From NCBI RefSeq assembly GCF_010093225.1, contig NZ_PDWM01000025.1, forward strand, positions 1 through 46,398: a DNA stretch of 46,398 nt, read 5' to 3'. The position numbers were made by a program, and so were the translations under genes. The stretch comes from Pseudoxanthomonas koreensis (GTDB lineage Bacteria; Pseudomonadota; Gammaproteobacteria; Xanthomonadales; Xanthomonadaceae). The notes beneath the pieces are model-generated. The model had not been told where the DNA came from and did not search any database. It saw only the letters and a list, made by a program, of their open reading frames with translations. Positions 29,737 to 40,397 of the stretch are shown piece after piece (within the stretch, counting starts at the first letter, position 1; each line of letters opens with the position of its first letter).

Positions 29737-30996
29737 ATGGCACATTTCGAACTGATCGAGAAGATGGCTCCGAACGCGGTGATCAAGGTCATCGGCGTGG
29801 GCGGCGGCGGCGGCAATGCCGTGGCGCACATGGTCAACAGCAGCGTCGACGGCGTTGAGTTCATCACCGCCAACACCGACTCCCAGGCGATCAAGAACTG
29901 CGGCGCGAAGATGCAGCTGCAGCTCGGCGGCAACGTCACCAAGGGCCTGGGCGCCGGCGCCAACCCTGAAGTCGGCCGCCAGGCCGCGCTGGAAGACCGC
30001 GAGCAGATCATCGCCGCGCTGGACGGCGCCGACATGGTGTTCATCACCGCCGGCATGGGCGGCGGCACCGGCACCGGCGCCGCGCCGGTCGTCGCGCAGC
30101 TGGCCAAGGAGATGGGCATCCTGACCGTGGCCGTGGTCACCAAGCCGTTCCCGTTCGAGGGCCGCCGCCGCATGCAGGTCGCGCTCAAGGGCATCGAGGA
30201 ACTGTCGGCGCACTGCGACTCGCTGATCACCATCCCCAACGAGAAGCTGATCACCGTGCTCGGCCGCAACGCCACCATGGTGCAGGCGTTCCGCGCCGCC
30301 AACGACGTGCTGCAGGGCGCGGTGCAGGGCATCGCCGACCTGATCGTGCGCCCGGGCCTGATCAACGTCGACTTCGCCGACGTGCGCACGGTGATGAGCG
30401 AGATGGGCCTGGCGATGATGGGCACCGGCACCGCGCGCGGCGACGACCGTGCCCAGGCCGCGGCCGAGTCGGCGATCCAGAACCCGCTGCTGGACGACGT
30501 CAACCTGGCCGGCGCCAACGGCATCCTGGTCAACATCACCGCCGGCCCGGACTTCACCATGGCCGAGTTCGACGAGATCGGCCGCACCGTCGAGGGCTTC
30601 GCCTCCGAGGACGCGACCGTGGTGGGGGGCACCGTGCTCGACCCGGACATGCAGGACGAAGTGCGCGTGACCGGGGTCGCCACCGGCCTCAACCGCGCCG
30701 CCGTGCGCCAGCCGGTGCGCGGCAGCGACCGCGAGTTCGGCGCCCGTGCCGACTTCGGCCAGCGCCAGGATGCGGTGCGTCCGCAGATGCGGGTGATCCG
30801 CGACGGCACCACCGGCCTGCCGATCGACGACAGCTTCGGCACCGATCCGGTGGCCAGCGCGGTCGGTGCCCTGGGCCTGCGTCGCGGTGCCGCCAGCGCC
30901 GGTGCGTCCGCTCCCGCGGCCTCGGCTCCGGCGGCGGCCGACCTGCCGAACGATTACCTGGACATCCCGGCGTTCCTGCGCCGCCAGGCGGACTGA
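29737..30996 (+). CDS. ftsZ: Cell division protein FtsZ
   Basis: Tubulin-like GTPase forming the Z ring. The N-terminal GTP-binding [14 protein letters not shown] and tubulin signature [13 protein letters not shown] (near residues 108-120) are intact; the T7 loop region [15 protein letters not shown] follows. The Ala-rich linker ends in the conserved C-terminal peptide [15 protein letters not shown] that binds FtsA and ZipA-like partners. Length is 419 residues. The 188-base gap from ftsA holds a terminator, a REP and a TATAAA (29716-29721) that may be a dedicated -10; GAGG serves as ribosome binding site. Confidence 0.98.
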   Translation: MAHFELIEKMAPNAVIKVIGVGGGGGNAVAHMVNSSVDGVEFITANTDSQAIKNCGAKMQLQLGGNVTKGLGAGANPEVGRQAALEDREQIIAALDGADMVFITAGMGGGTGTGAAPVVAQLAKEMGILTVAVVTKPFPFEGRRRMQVALKGIEELSAHCDSLITIPNEKLITVLGRNATMVQAFRAANDVLQGAVQGIADLIVRPGLINVDFADVRTVMSEMGLAMMGTGTARGDDRAQAAAESAIQNPLLDDVNLAGANGILVNITAGPDFTMAEFDEIGRTVEGFASEDATVVGGTVLDPDMQDEVRVTGVATGLNRAAVRQPVRGSDREFGARADFGQRQDAVRPQMRVIRDGTTGLPIDDSFGTDPVASAVGALGLRRGAASAGASAPAASAPAAADLPNDYLDIPAFLRRQAD

Positions 30997-31122
30997 ACAC
31001 GCCGCCGGCCACGGCCGGCAGCGTGGAAACACAGCCGTCGCCGGTATCCCGCGCGACGGCCCGCAACACCCGGGGCGCGCCCGCCATGGCGCGCTGCAGT
31101 CCCGGCGTCCGTGGTTCCTTTG

Positions 31123-31151
31123 CTGCCGGGCCGCAAGGCCCGGCAGGTTTT
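31123..31151 (+). terminator. Intrinsic terminator after ftsZ
   Basis: A 10-base-pair perfect stem CTGCCGGGCC / GGCCCGGCAG with GCAA tetraloop, followed by GTTTTC. The loop is of the stable GNRA class. It lies 127 bases after the ftsZ stop and isolates lpxC. Confidence 0.85.
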
Positions 31152-31179
31152 CACGCCAGGGTCCGCGCACTCCGCTCCG

Positions 31180-31208
31180 TTAAGATTCAGCTAAACGCGT
31201 GATATTCT
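31180..31208 (+). promoter_or_regulatory. Putative lpxC promoter
   Basis: TTAAGA (31180-31185), 17-base spacer, TATTCT (31203-31208), about 50 bases before the lpxC start and directly after the ftsZ terminator. Confidence 0.5.
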
Positions 31209-31260
31209 CAGCGCCTTCACGCGACCCCGATACGGAAGTTTTCCGTCGCACGGTGACCCC

Positions 31261-32172
31261 ATGACCCGGCAGCGCACCATCAAGAACACGATCCGCGCCA
31301 CCGGCGTCGGCCTGCACAGCGGCAACAAGGTCTACATGACCCTGCGCCCGGCGCCGGCCGACCATGGCATCGTGTTCCGCCGCACCGACCTGGACCCGGT
31401 GGTCGAAGTCCCCGCCGCCGCCGACCTGGTCACCGAGACCACGCTGTGCACCGGCCTGACCTGCGGCGAAGCCAGGATCCAGACCGTCGAGCACCTGATG
31501 TCGGCCGCCGCCGGCCTGGGCGTGGACAACATGATCGTCGAACTGTCCTCGGCCGAGCTGCCGATCATGGACGGCTCGTCCGGCCCGTTCGTGTTCCTGC
31601 TGCAGTCCGCCGGCATCTCCGAGCAGGACGCGCCCAAGCACTTCATCCGCATCCTCAAGGACGTGGAAGTGCGCGACGGCGACAAGATCGCCCGCTTCAC
31701 CCCGTTCGACGGTTTCCGGCTGGATTTCACCATCCAGTTCGACCACCCGATGATCCCGGCCAAGCAGTCGCGGCACCGGCTGGAGTTCTCCACCGCCGCC
31801 TACATCCAGGAAATCTCGCGCGCCCGCACCTTCGGCTTCATGCGCGACCTGGAGTACATGCGCGAGCTCAACCTCGGCCTGGGCGGCTCGATGGACAACG
31901 CCATCGTGCTCGACGAGTTCCGGGTGCTGAACGAGGACGGCCTGCGCTACGCCGACGAGTTCGTGCGGCACAAGATCCTCGACGCGATCGGCGACCTGTA
32001 CCTGGTCGGCGCGCCGATCCTGGGTGCGTACGAGGGCTACAAGTCCGGGCATGCGCTCAACAACAAGCTCGCCCGCGCGCTGATGGCCGACGCCACGGCG
32101 TGGGAAAAGGTGAGCTTCGACGACGTCGCGGCCGAAGCGCCGCTGGCCTACGGCACGCCTGCGCTGGCGTGA
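31261..32172 (+). CDS. lpxC: UDP-3-O-acyl-N-acetylglucosamine deacetylase
   Basis: Zinc deacetylase, the committed step of lipid A synthesis; its presence marks a Gram-negative outer membrane. Motifs: [21 protein letters not shown] at the start, [24 protein letters not shown] (zinc His), [26 protein letters not shown] and [14 protein letters not shown] (zinc His and Asp). Length is 303 residues. It follows ftsZ as in many gammaproteobacteria, with its own promoter. Confidence 0.98.
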   Translation: MTRQRTIKNTIRATGVGLHSGNKVYMTLRPAPADHGIVFRRTDLDPVVEVPAAADLVTETTLCTGLTCGEARIQTVEHLMSAAAGLGVDNMIVELSSAELPIMDGSSGPFVFLLQSAGISEQDAPKHFIRILKDVEVRDGDKIARFTPFDGFRLDFTIQFDHPMIPAKQSRHRLEFSTAAYIQEISRARTFGFMRDLEYMRELNLGLGGSMDNAIVLDEFRVLNEDGLRYADEFVRHKILDAIGDLYLVGAPILGAYEGYKSGHALNNKLARALMADATAWEKVSFDDVAAEAPLAYGTPALA

Positions 32173-32213
32173 GGCGAGGCCGGCGCGTTGAACGCGGCGT
32201 CTTCCGCGCAGTG

Positions 32214-32267
32214 AAAAGGGGACGGAGGGAATTAAGCGCAAGCGCTTAATTCCCTCCGTCCCCTTTT
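32214..32267. repeat. Family A palindromic repeat P1 (GGGGACGGAGG)
   Basis: Arms of 26 bases (starting AAAAGGGGACGGAGGGAATT) around a 2-base centre. Either strand ends in a T run after a GC-rich arm, so it could act as a bidirectional terminator between convergent lpxC and dciA. Related copies are P2, P3 and P4. Confidence 0.88.
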
Positions 32268-32277
32268 TGCTCCAAAC

Positions 32278-32294
32278 CTGAACAGCCTGTTCAG
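32278..32294. promoter_or_regulatory. Inverted repeat CTGAACA-GCC-TGTTCAG
   Basis: A perfect 7-base inverted repeat with 3-base spacer in the 276-base space between the convergent genes lpxC and dciA. It looks like a regulator operator but no gene starts nearby. The rest of the gap to 32448 is AT-richer than average (a TTTTTT run at about 32371) and shows no gene to me. Confidence 0.35.
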
Positions 32295-32448
32295 TCTGGA
32301 AGGTCCGATCCGCCCTCACGGACTTTCACGAACCGTGAACCCCATCCGGCTGCCGCCGCCAGCGTAACGATTTTTTAACTAATCGCTAACGACGTGAGCG
32401 GAATGTGACGATAGGATGCCCGCCAGGTTGGCCGCTGGCGTCGAGACA

Positions 32449-32931
32449 CTACGTTGAGCGGCCGCTTGAAGACCCCGGGGCAGGAGCCCCGGGATCCGAG
32501 GAATCCAAGGGAGCGGATTCCTGCAGGGATGCCAGTGCGTCGCTCACGGCTTGCCGGGCGGTCGCTGAAACCAGGGGGGGCGCTGTTTTCGCCGGAAGCG
32601 GCGGCTGCAGCGGGCCGGTAGTCGTTTTGACGATGACTGCGGTGGGGTTCAGCCCGACGGAGCGGGCCGCATCGAGGAGCTGGGTTTCGGACAGGCGCAG
32701 GCGCGCCCGCCAGACCGGCGAATCGGTGACAAAAACGAGTTGTCCGCCGGATACGTTGGCCAGCCTGCAATGGCCGGCCATCCCGGGGGGCAGCAGGGGA
32801 CGCAACTGCTGGTCCAGCGCATCGAGCCAGAGTGCTCGGCGCAAGGTGGCGCCAGTTCCATCCGCCAAAGCGGCCTCGGCCGCGGAACGCGGGACGGCCG
32901 CCGTGCGGGCGTTGGGCTTCGAATCAGGCAT
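32449..32931 (-). CDS. dciA: DciA-type replicative helicase loader (DUF721)
   Basis: The DUF721 core is visible: ALWLDALDQQLRPLLPPGMAGHCRLANVSGGQLVFVTDSPVWRARLR, with the KH-like pattern and the VWRARLR helix. DciA proteins help load DnaB in bacteria lacking DnaC. I prefer the ATG at 32931 (MPDSKPNARTA, 160 residues). A start at 32943 would overlap the start codon of the divergent M23 gene by two bases. The Pro/Ser-rich C-terminal third is poorly conserved. The position upstream of secA is usual for xanthomonads. Confidence 0.8.
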   Translation of the reverse strand: MPDSKPNARTAAVPRSAAEAALADGTGATLRRALWLDALDQQLRPLLPPGMAGHCRLANVSGGQLVFVTDSPVWRARLRLSETQLLDAARSVGLNPTAVIVKTTTGPLQPPLPAKTAPPLVSATARQAVSDALASLQESAPLDSSDPGAPAPGSSSGRST

Positions 32932-32941
32932 ACCCGAAAGC

Positions 32942-33883
32942 ATGAGCTATAAATTCATCGTAAGAAACCCGCGTGACAGCCAGGCCAGTGGGTTGGCCGA
33001 CCGGTTGCGCGGACTGGCCTCGCGGCGCCCCGCGGTCGCCTGCGCGGCCCTGGTGGCCACCGGCGCCGTCCTCGGCCTCGGCGCCAGCGCCAGCATCGGC
33101 CTGGCCAGCGCCTCGCACACAGAGTCGAAGCTGGCCGAACAGGCGCAGGAACTGGAGCAGGTCAAGCGCCAGTCGCAGCAGGAAATCAATGCGCTGGCCG
33201 CGCGCCTGGGCGAACTGCAGGCCCAGGCCAACCGCCTCAACGCCCTCGGCGAACGGCTCACCGAAGCCGGCCAGCTTGAGGACGGCGAATTCAACTTCCA
33301 CGACACCCCCGGCCAGGGTGGTGGCGACGCCGCCCGCGACATGCCGCTGGACGAGCTCACCACCGGTCTGGACGACGTCTCCCGCCAGTTCGAAGCCTCC
33401 GGCCGCCAGCTGTCGGTGATGGAGTCGCTGCTGTTCGATCGCGAGCTGGAAAACAACGCGCTGCCGGTGCGTTCGCCGGTGCGGCGCAGCTACATCACTT
33501 CGGGCTTCGGCTACCGCGCCGACCCGTTCGGCCGCGGCCGCGCCATGCACAAGGGCATCGACTTCGACGCCAACGTCGGCGACGCGGTCATGTCGGTGGC
33601 CGACGGCGTGGTCAGCTATGCCGGTTCGCGCAGCGGCTACGGCACCACCGTCGAGGTCGACCACGGCAACGGCTACGTGACCCGCTACGCGCACAACTCG
33701 CGCCTGAGCGTGAAGGTCGGCGACCTGGTCCGCGCCGGCGAGCAGGTGGCCAAGGCCGGCTCCACCGGCCGCTCCACCGGCGCCCACGTGCACTTCGAGG
33801 TGTGGGAGAACGGCAAGGTGGTGAACCCGCGCAAGTTCCTGGCCGACGGGCGTGCGCCGGTGGCGAAGCGCAGCCGCGGCTGA
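32942..33883 (+). CDS. M23 family metallopeptidase
   Basis: Envelope peptidoglycan endopeptidase or divisome activator of the LytM type. One N-terminal membrane segment (near residues 32-58) is followed by a coiled coil (KLAEQAQELEQVKRQSQQEINALAARL region, residues 62-100). The LytM domain from about residue 180 has YITSGFGYRADPF, the zinc motif HKGIDFDA and HVHFEVW, so the catalytic residues are intact. Length is 313 residues. Divergent from dciA with about 10 bases between start codons; an intrinsic terminator follows. Confidence 0.9.
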   Translation: MSYKFIVRNPRDSQASGLADRLRGLASRRPAVACAALVATGAVLGLGASASIGLASASHTESKLAEQAQELEQVKRQSQQEINALAARLGELQAQANRLNALGERLTEAGQLEDGEFNFHDTPGQGGGDAARDMPLDELTTGLDDVSRQFEASGRQLSVMESLLFDRELENNALPVRSPVRRSYITSGFGYRADPFGRGRAMHKGIDFDANVGDAVMSVADGVVSYAGSRSGYGTTVEVDHGNGYVTRYAHNSRLSVKVGDLVRAGEQVAKAGSTGRSTGAHVHFEVWENGKVVNPRKFLADGRAPVAKRSRG

Positions 33884-33906
33884 TTGCGCGAAGGTGTAGC
33901 GAGAAG

Positions 33907-33935
33907 AGCCCGTCCCGGCAAGGGGCGGGCTTTTT
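33907..33935 (+). terminator. Intrinsic terminator after the M23 gene
   Basis: AGCCCGTCCC pairs with GGGGCGGGCT across a short GCAA-type loop, then TTTTTC. It lies 24 bases after the stop. Confidence 0.8.
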
Positions 33936-33957
33936 CGTTGGTGAGGGGGAATAAAAG

Positions 33958-34027
33958 GGGGAATAAAAGGGGGACGGAGGCAATTAAGCGCATGCGCTTA
34001 ATTGCCTCCGTCCCCCTTTTATTCCCC
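33958..34027. repeat. Family A palindromic repeat P2, perfect 70-bp palindrome
   Basis: A perfect 70-base palindrome with no loop (centre GCATGC), built on AGGGGGACGGAGGCAATTAA arms plus an extra GGGGAATAAA outer segment. The outer segment is tandemly duplicated just upstream (33950-33961). It ends 16 bases before the secA -10, so it occupies the -35 region of secA. Confidence 0.92.
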
Positions 34028-34043
34028 GCCCGGCGACCCAAGC

Positions 34044-34049
34044 TACAAT
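34044..34049 (+). promoter_or_regulatory. Possible secA -10 element (TACAAT)
   Basis: GCTACAAT, the same context as before glyA. The expected -35 position (34021-34026) is occupied by the right end of palindrome P2 (ATTCCC), which is a poor -35. Confidence 0.4.
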
Positions 34050-34140
34050 GTCATGTTGCCCGGCCGGGTCCCTGTGCCCCGGTCGCCGCGCCGCCCTGCG
34101 GCCCGGCCCGCGGGGCGTTCATTCCCAACCGGCCTCATCG

Positions 34141-36873
<2,733 letters not shown>

Positions 36874-36891
<18 letters not shown>

Positions 36892-36958
36892 CTGATTTGC
36901 CCGTGGCGCAGGCCGCGTTGCGGCCTGCGCACCCGAGGTCCGCTGTGCGGACCTCGGG
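36874..36958. terminator. Three back-to-back perfect hairpins at the secA 3' end
   Basis: Hairpin 1 (36874-36905) is a perfect 32-base palindrome, CACGGGCAAATCAGCT and its complement, covering the last five secA codons and stop. Hairpin 2 (36906-36930) has 11-base arms GCGCAGGCCGC around GTT. Hairpin 3 (36932-36958) has 12-base arms CCCGAGGTCCGC around TGT. None is followed by a U tract, so this may be an mRNA 3'-end stabiliser or factor-dependent end rather than a classical terminator. A CCCCCCTT/AAGGGGGG hairpin follows at 37000-37018. Confidence 0.7.
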
Positions 36959-37070
36959 CACACGGTCCTTACTTCCGATCCCCTGCGCCTGCCGGCGCGC
37001 CCCCCTTACCAAGGGGGGCTTGAGCTGGGGGAGGGGGCGTTGAACGTCACTTCGGCCGGCCTCCGCTTCT

Positions 37071-37199
37071 TGTAGGAGCCCGCATGAGGGCGACCCGACG
37101 CCGCCCTGGCGGCACGGTGTTCAACGCGGCCGCTCCGGAACCCCCGCGTCGACCGCGGCAATTCCCCGACGCCGGGTCGCCCTCATGCGGGCTCCTACA
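37071..37199. repeat. REP pair (BIME), class 2, copy R6
   Basis: Inverted pair with TGTAGGAGCCCGCATGAGGG heads: same GTAGGAGC and GCGACCC flanks as class 1 but a GCCC GCATGA GGGC stem-loop. It ends 25 bases before the Nudix/ThiE gene. The spacer carries GTTCAACGCGG and CTCCGGAA. Confidence 0.9.
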
Positions 37200-37223
37200 A
37201 AAAAACCCGGTTAAGCTCGGGGG

Positions 37224-38174
37224 ATGGATTCCCCTCTGCGCTCCATCCACGTCGTCGCCGGCGTCATCACCGACCCGCGCGGCCGCGTGCTGCTGGCCCG
37301 GCGCGGCGAGGACAGTGACCTGGCCGGCCTGTGGGAGTTCCCCGGCGGCAAGCGCGAGCCGGGCGAGACTTCCGAAGAGGCCCTCATCCGCGAACTGCAG
37401 GAAGAACTGGGCATCGACGTCGAAGTAGGCGAGGCCCTGATCGAAGTCCCGCAGGAATACCCCGGCAAGCGCCTGCGCCTGGAAGTGCGCGCCATCCCGA
37501 GCTGGACCGGCACCCCGCGCGGACGCGAAGGCCAGGCCCTGACCTGGGTCGCCCCCGACCGCCTGGCCCGCTATTCCATGCCCTCGGCCGACGTGCCCGT
37601 GGTCGGCGCCCTGCGCCAGCCCGACCGCTACCTGGTCACCCCCGAACCCGGCAGCGACCCGGCCACCTGGCGCCGTTCGCTGCAGCGCGCACTGGAGGCC
37701 GGCATCGGCCGCGTGCAACTGCGCGCGCGCGGCCTGCCCGCCGATGCCGCCGCCGCCCTGGCCCGCGTGGTCGCCGACGACTGCCGCCAGGCCGGCGCCG
37801 GGCTGCTGCTCAACCGCGACATCGCCCTGGCCGCCGAACTGGGCACCGGCGTGCAACTGGGCAGCGAACAGCTCGCCGGCCTGCGCGGGCGCCCGCTGCC
37901 GGCCGGCCAGCCGGTGGGCGCCTCGTGCCACGACCTGGACGAGCTGCGCCAGGCCCAGGCCCTGGGCTGCGACTTCGCCGTGCTCGGCCCGGTGCATGAA
38001 ACCGCCACGCACCCGGGTGCGGCGACGCTGGGCTGGGACGGGTTCGTCGCGTTGCGCGAGCAGGTGGCCCTGCCGATCTACGCCATCGGCGGCTTGGCCC
38101 CGGCCGACCTGCCCACCGCCCGCCGCCACGGCGCCCAGGGCATCGCCGCCATCCGCAGCCTCTGGCCGTCGTAA
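37224..38174 (+). CDS. Nudix hydrolase (MutT-like) fused to a ThiE/TenI-like domain
   Basis: The N-terminal domain (residues 1-130) is a MutT-type Nudix hydrolase with a complete Nudix box (residues 42-64: GKREPGE, then REL and EELGI), expected to sanitise oxidised nucleotides such as 8-oxo-dGTP. The C-terminal domain (about 150-316) has the thiamine phosphate synthase/TenI barrel layout (RVQLRARG, CHDLDELRQAQALGCDFAVLGPV, LPIYAIGGL). It departs from active ThiE: the K of QLR-x-K is absent, the DR pair is NRD, and TxTK is TATH. The fusion is known in gammaproteobacteria. I infer the second domain may not make thiamine phosphate. Confidence 0.9.
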   Translation: MDSPLRSIHVVAGVITDPRGRVLLARRGEDSDLAGLWEFPGGKREPGETSEEALIRELQEELGIDVEVGEALIEVPQEYPGKRLRLEVRAIPSWTGTPRGREGQALTWVAPDRLARYSMPSADVPVVGALRQPDRYLVTPEPGSDPATWRRSLQRALEAGIGRVQLRARGLPADAAAALARVVADDCRQAGAGLLLNRDIALAAELGTGVQLGSEQLAGLRGRPLPAGQPVGASCHDLDELRQAQALGCDFAVLGPVHETATHPGAATLGWDGFVALREQVALPIYAIGGLAPADLPTARRHGAQGIAAIRSLWPS

Positions 38175-38180
38175 AAACGT

Positions 38181-38232
38181 AGAAAGGGGACGGAGGCAAT
38201 TAATCCCGATTAATTGCCTCCGTCCCCTTTCT
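38181..38232. repeat. Family A palindromic repeat P3
   Basis: Arms of 25 bases (AGAAAGGGGACGGAGGCAAT...) around CC. It lies 6 bases after the Nudix/ThiE stop and can end transcription on either strand (T-rich arm ends). The next 70 bases look like the right half of a class 2 REP pair, as though P3 had entered one. Confidence 0.88.
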
Positions 38233-38271
38233 ATGGGATGCGCTGCGTTCAACACCGCGTAACCTGGCGGT

Positions 38272-38300
38272 GTCGGGTCGCCCTCATGCGGGCTCCTACA
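38272..38300 (-). repeat. Solitary class 2 REP unit, copy R7
   Basis: CGGGTCGCCCTCATGCGGGC then TCCTACA, the right-hand unit of a class 2 pair, with spacer-like GTTCAACACCGCG just to its left. The left unit is missing. Confidence 0.85.
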
Positions 38301-38320
38301 AGAGCGGAGTCGGGCAATCG

Positions 38321-38392
38321 GTTATACAACGCTGGCCGTGGAGTTGTATAACTTCCTATGTTATACAACGGACAGCCGCCCCGTTGTATAAC
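38321..38392 (+). promoter_or_regulatory. Two tandem GTTATACAAC / GTTGTATAAC inverted repeats
   Basis: GTTATACAAC (38321-38330) pairs with GTTGTATAAC (38343-38352) over 12 bases; the same 10-mers recur at 38360-38369 and 38383-38392 over 13 bases. All arms are identical and perfect. The last arm ends just before the GGAGG ribosome binding site of the next gene. This looks like a double operator or a pair of RNA hairpins controlling that gene. Confidence 0.75.
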
Positions 38393-38404
38393 TCGGAGGA
38401 ACAC

Positions 38405-39454
38405 ATGCCAGCCCTCTATCGGGAGCTGCCTGCAGGGGCCCAGGCAGCCTACAGCGAGGCATACGAAGCAGCCAGGCATGCCGACCTGCACCGCAGTGTG
38501 GCTTCGCTCAACGGCTCCTTCCAGTCCAAGACCATCAAGGGCAAGCGGTACTGGTACTTCGCGTACCGCGACGCGCTGGACCGCAAGGTCCGGCAGATAT
38601 ACGTGGGCCCGGATTCCGCGCAGCTGGAACTGCTGAAGGCCCGGGCGGCCGAGCCGCCTGGAACCGGCATCCCCCGCATGGCCGCCGCGGCACTGGCGCA
38701 CGGGTGCGCGAGCATCACGCCAAAGCATTTCCGCATCATCCGGCAGATCGGCGATGCCGGCTTCTTCCGCGCGGGTGGCCTGCTTGTCGGCAGCCATGCC
38801 TTCGTCGCGCTCGGAAACCTGCTGGGCGTGCACTGGATACAGCCCACGCATACCCTGGATATCGACTTCGCCCACGCCGGTCGCGGCAATATCGCGGTCG
38901 CCCTTCCGGCGGACGTGGATGTGGACCCGCGCACCGCGATCGAGAGCCTGGAAATGGGCTTCCTTCCCTCCCTGGGCCTGGGAGGTGCACCCTCGGGTAC
39001 GTATGTCAGCCCCGTCGAGCCGGACCTTCGCCTGGACTTCCTCACTCCGTTGCGCCGCAATGACGCGGTAGTCGAAGCGCCCAACCTGAAGGTCTCGTTG
39101 CAACCGCTCAGGTTCCTCGACTTCCTGCTGGAACAGCCCGCGCATGCGGCACTGTTGTCCGGCCAGGGGGCTGTCGTGGTGAACGTGCCGGATCCGGCCA
39201 GGTTCGCCGTCCACAAGATGATCGTCGCTGGCGAGCGACCGGTCAGCGAGCGGCCCAAGGCCAACAAGGACCTGGCCCAGGCGGCGGCCCTGGTCGAGTG
39301 CATGCTGGACCAGGGCTATGCCGACCGGCTGCAGGAGGCGACCGATGAGGTCCAGGCCCGGGGGCCGGGGTGGCGTAGCCGGTTCGGCAAGGCGATGGAG
39401 CGTCTAGCCGCCCGGCAGCCGATGATTGCCGAGCGGTGGCCGGCCTCCAGCTGA
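38405..39454 (+). CDS. GSU2403-type nucleotidyltransferase fold protein
   Basis: A 349-residue protein matching the GSU2403 family (nucleotidyltransferase fold, function unknown). The N-terminal part (LNGSFQSKTIKGKRYWYFAYRD, YVGP) is typical. The catalytic-like core has GGLLVGSHAFVALGNLLGV, then TLDIDFA (Asp152, Asp154) and LRLDFLTP (Asp211) as a third carboxylate. A strong GGAGG lies 5 bases before the ATG. It is the only plus-strand gene in this mosaic region and sits between family A palindromes P3 and P4, like an inserted cassette. A link to defence or addiction is possible but not shown. Confidence 0.8.
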   Translation: MPALYRELPAGAQAAYSEAYEAARHADLHRSVASLNGSFQSKTIKGKRYWYFAYRDALDRKVRQIYVGPDSAQLELLKARAAEPPGTGIPRMAAAALAHGCASITPKHFRIIRQIGDAGFFRAGGLLVGSHAFVALGNLLGVHWIQPTHTLDIDFAHAGRGNIAVALPADVDVDPRTAIESLEMGFLPSLGLGGAPSGTYVSPVEPDLRLDFLTPLRRNDAVVEAPNLKVSLQPLRFLDFLLEQPAHAALLSGQGAVVVNVPDPARFAVHKMIVAGERPVSERPKANKDLAQAAALVECMLDQGYADRLQEATDEVQARGPGWRSRFGKAMERLAARQPMIAERWPASS

Positions 39455-39504
39455 AAAGGGGACGGAGGCAATTAATCTCGATTAATTGCCTCCGTCCCCT
39501 TTTT
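39454..39504. repeat. Family A palindromic repeat P4
   Basis: Arms of 24 bases (AAAAGGGGACGGAGGCAATT...) around TC. Its first A is the last base of the nucleotidyltransferase stop codon. On the other strand it encodes the last residues and TAA of coaE, so the two convergent genes overlap the repeat from both sides. Confidence 0.9.
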
Positions 39505-40107
39505 AGCCATGGCGCGGAAGCGGGCGTCGAGCTCGGCGACCCGTGCATCCAGGTGCTCGGGGTGCCCGTCGTTCACCACCACCTCGTCGGCGATCGCCAA
39601 CCGCGCCTCGCGCGTCACCTGGGCATCGATCATCCGCTGCGCCAGCGCCTCGTCCACCCCGTCGCGGCGCATCAGCCGCGCCCGTTGCAGCTCCACCGGC
39701 GCGTCCACCACCACGATCCGGTCCAGCCACGGATAACCCGCGCGCCCGCCGGCCTCGGCCAGCAGCGGGATCGCCGCGATCGCATACGGCCCCGGCGCGG
39801 CCAGGCACTGTTCGCGCAGCAGCACGCGGATCGCAGGATGGGTGATCGCCTCCAGGTCGCGCCGCGCCTGCATATCGGCGAACACGAGCTCGCGCAGCTG
39901 GCGCCGGTCCAGCCGCCCGTCCGCCAGCAGGATCCCGGTGCCGAAACGCGCCGCGATCGCCGCCAGCGCCGGTTGCCCGGGCTCGACCACCGCGCGCGCG
40001 GCCACGTCCGCATCGGCCACGATCACGCCCAGCGCCTCGAAACGCCGGGTGACCTCGCTCTTGCCCGAGGCCACCCCGCCGGTGAGGCCGATGATGAGGT
40101 TGCTCAT
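39472..40107 (-). CDS. coaE: Dephospho-CoA kinase
   Basis: Last step of coenzyme A synthesis. P-loop GLTGGVASGKSEVTRRF near residue 7, DADVAAR, THPAIRVLL, IPLLAEA and VVDAPVELQRARLMRRDG follow. Length is 211 residues; the last ten residues (KKGTEAINRD) and the stop are encoded by palindrome P4, so the native C-terminus was replaced. The ATG overlaps the stop of the upstream antitoxin gene (ATGA). In pseudomonads and xanthomonads coaE normally follows pilD directly. Confidence 0.95.
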   Translation of the reverse strand: MSNLIIGLTGGVASGKSEVTRRFEALGVIVADADVAARAVVEPGQPALAAIAARFGTGILLADGRLDRRQLRELVFADMQARRDLEAITHPAIRVLLREQCLAAPGPYAIAAIPLLAEAGGRAGYPWLDRIVVVDAPVELQRARLMRRDGVDEALAQRMIDAQVTREARLAIADEVVVNDGHPEHLDARVAELDARFRAMAKKGTEAINRD

Positions 40108-40397
40108 GCTGCCCGTATCGGCCGGATCTTCTCCAGCTCGTCGCCAAGCGCATCGCGTGCGCATTCCACGTCATAGCGATGCTGGAGATTCATCCAGAAC
40201 TCGACGGAGGTGCCAAAGAACCGCGCCAGGCGCAAGGCCGAATCGGCGCTCACACCGCGCCGCCCACGCACAATCTCGTTCACGCGCGCCGGCGTAACGC
40301 CGATGGCACGAGCCAGTGCGTTGCTGGAAAGCCCAAGCGGGCGCATGAATTCCTCGCTCAGGATCTCACCGGGATGGAGGGGGGGCAGGGCAGGCAT
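40104..40397 (-). CDS. higA: HigA-type antitoxin without a toxin partner
   Basis: A 97-residue XRE-family helix-turn-helix protein: LHPGEILSEEFMRPLGLSSNALARAIGVTPARVNEIVRGRR is the HigA/VapI domain, with SALRLARFFGTSVEFWMNLQ behind it. Start ATG at 40397 has GAGG 7 bases upstream. No intact HigB precedes it; only a short remnant does. Its stop overlaps the coaE start, so the antitoxin is now part of the coaE transcript. Confidence 0.88.
   Translation of the reverse strand: MPALPPLHPGEILSEEFMRPLGLSSNALARAIGVTPARVNEIVRGRRGVSADSALRLARFFGTSVEFWMNLQHRYDVECARDALGDELEKIRPIRAA

Noticed and set aside
38405-39454. AbiEii-type toxin assignment for the nucleotidyltransferase-fold gene
   Set aside because: The N-terminal GSU2403-type region and lack of an AbiEi-like partner argue against AbiE; only the fold is shared.
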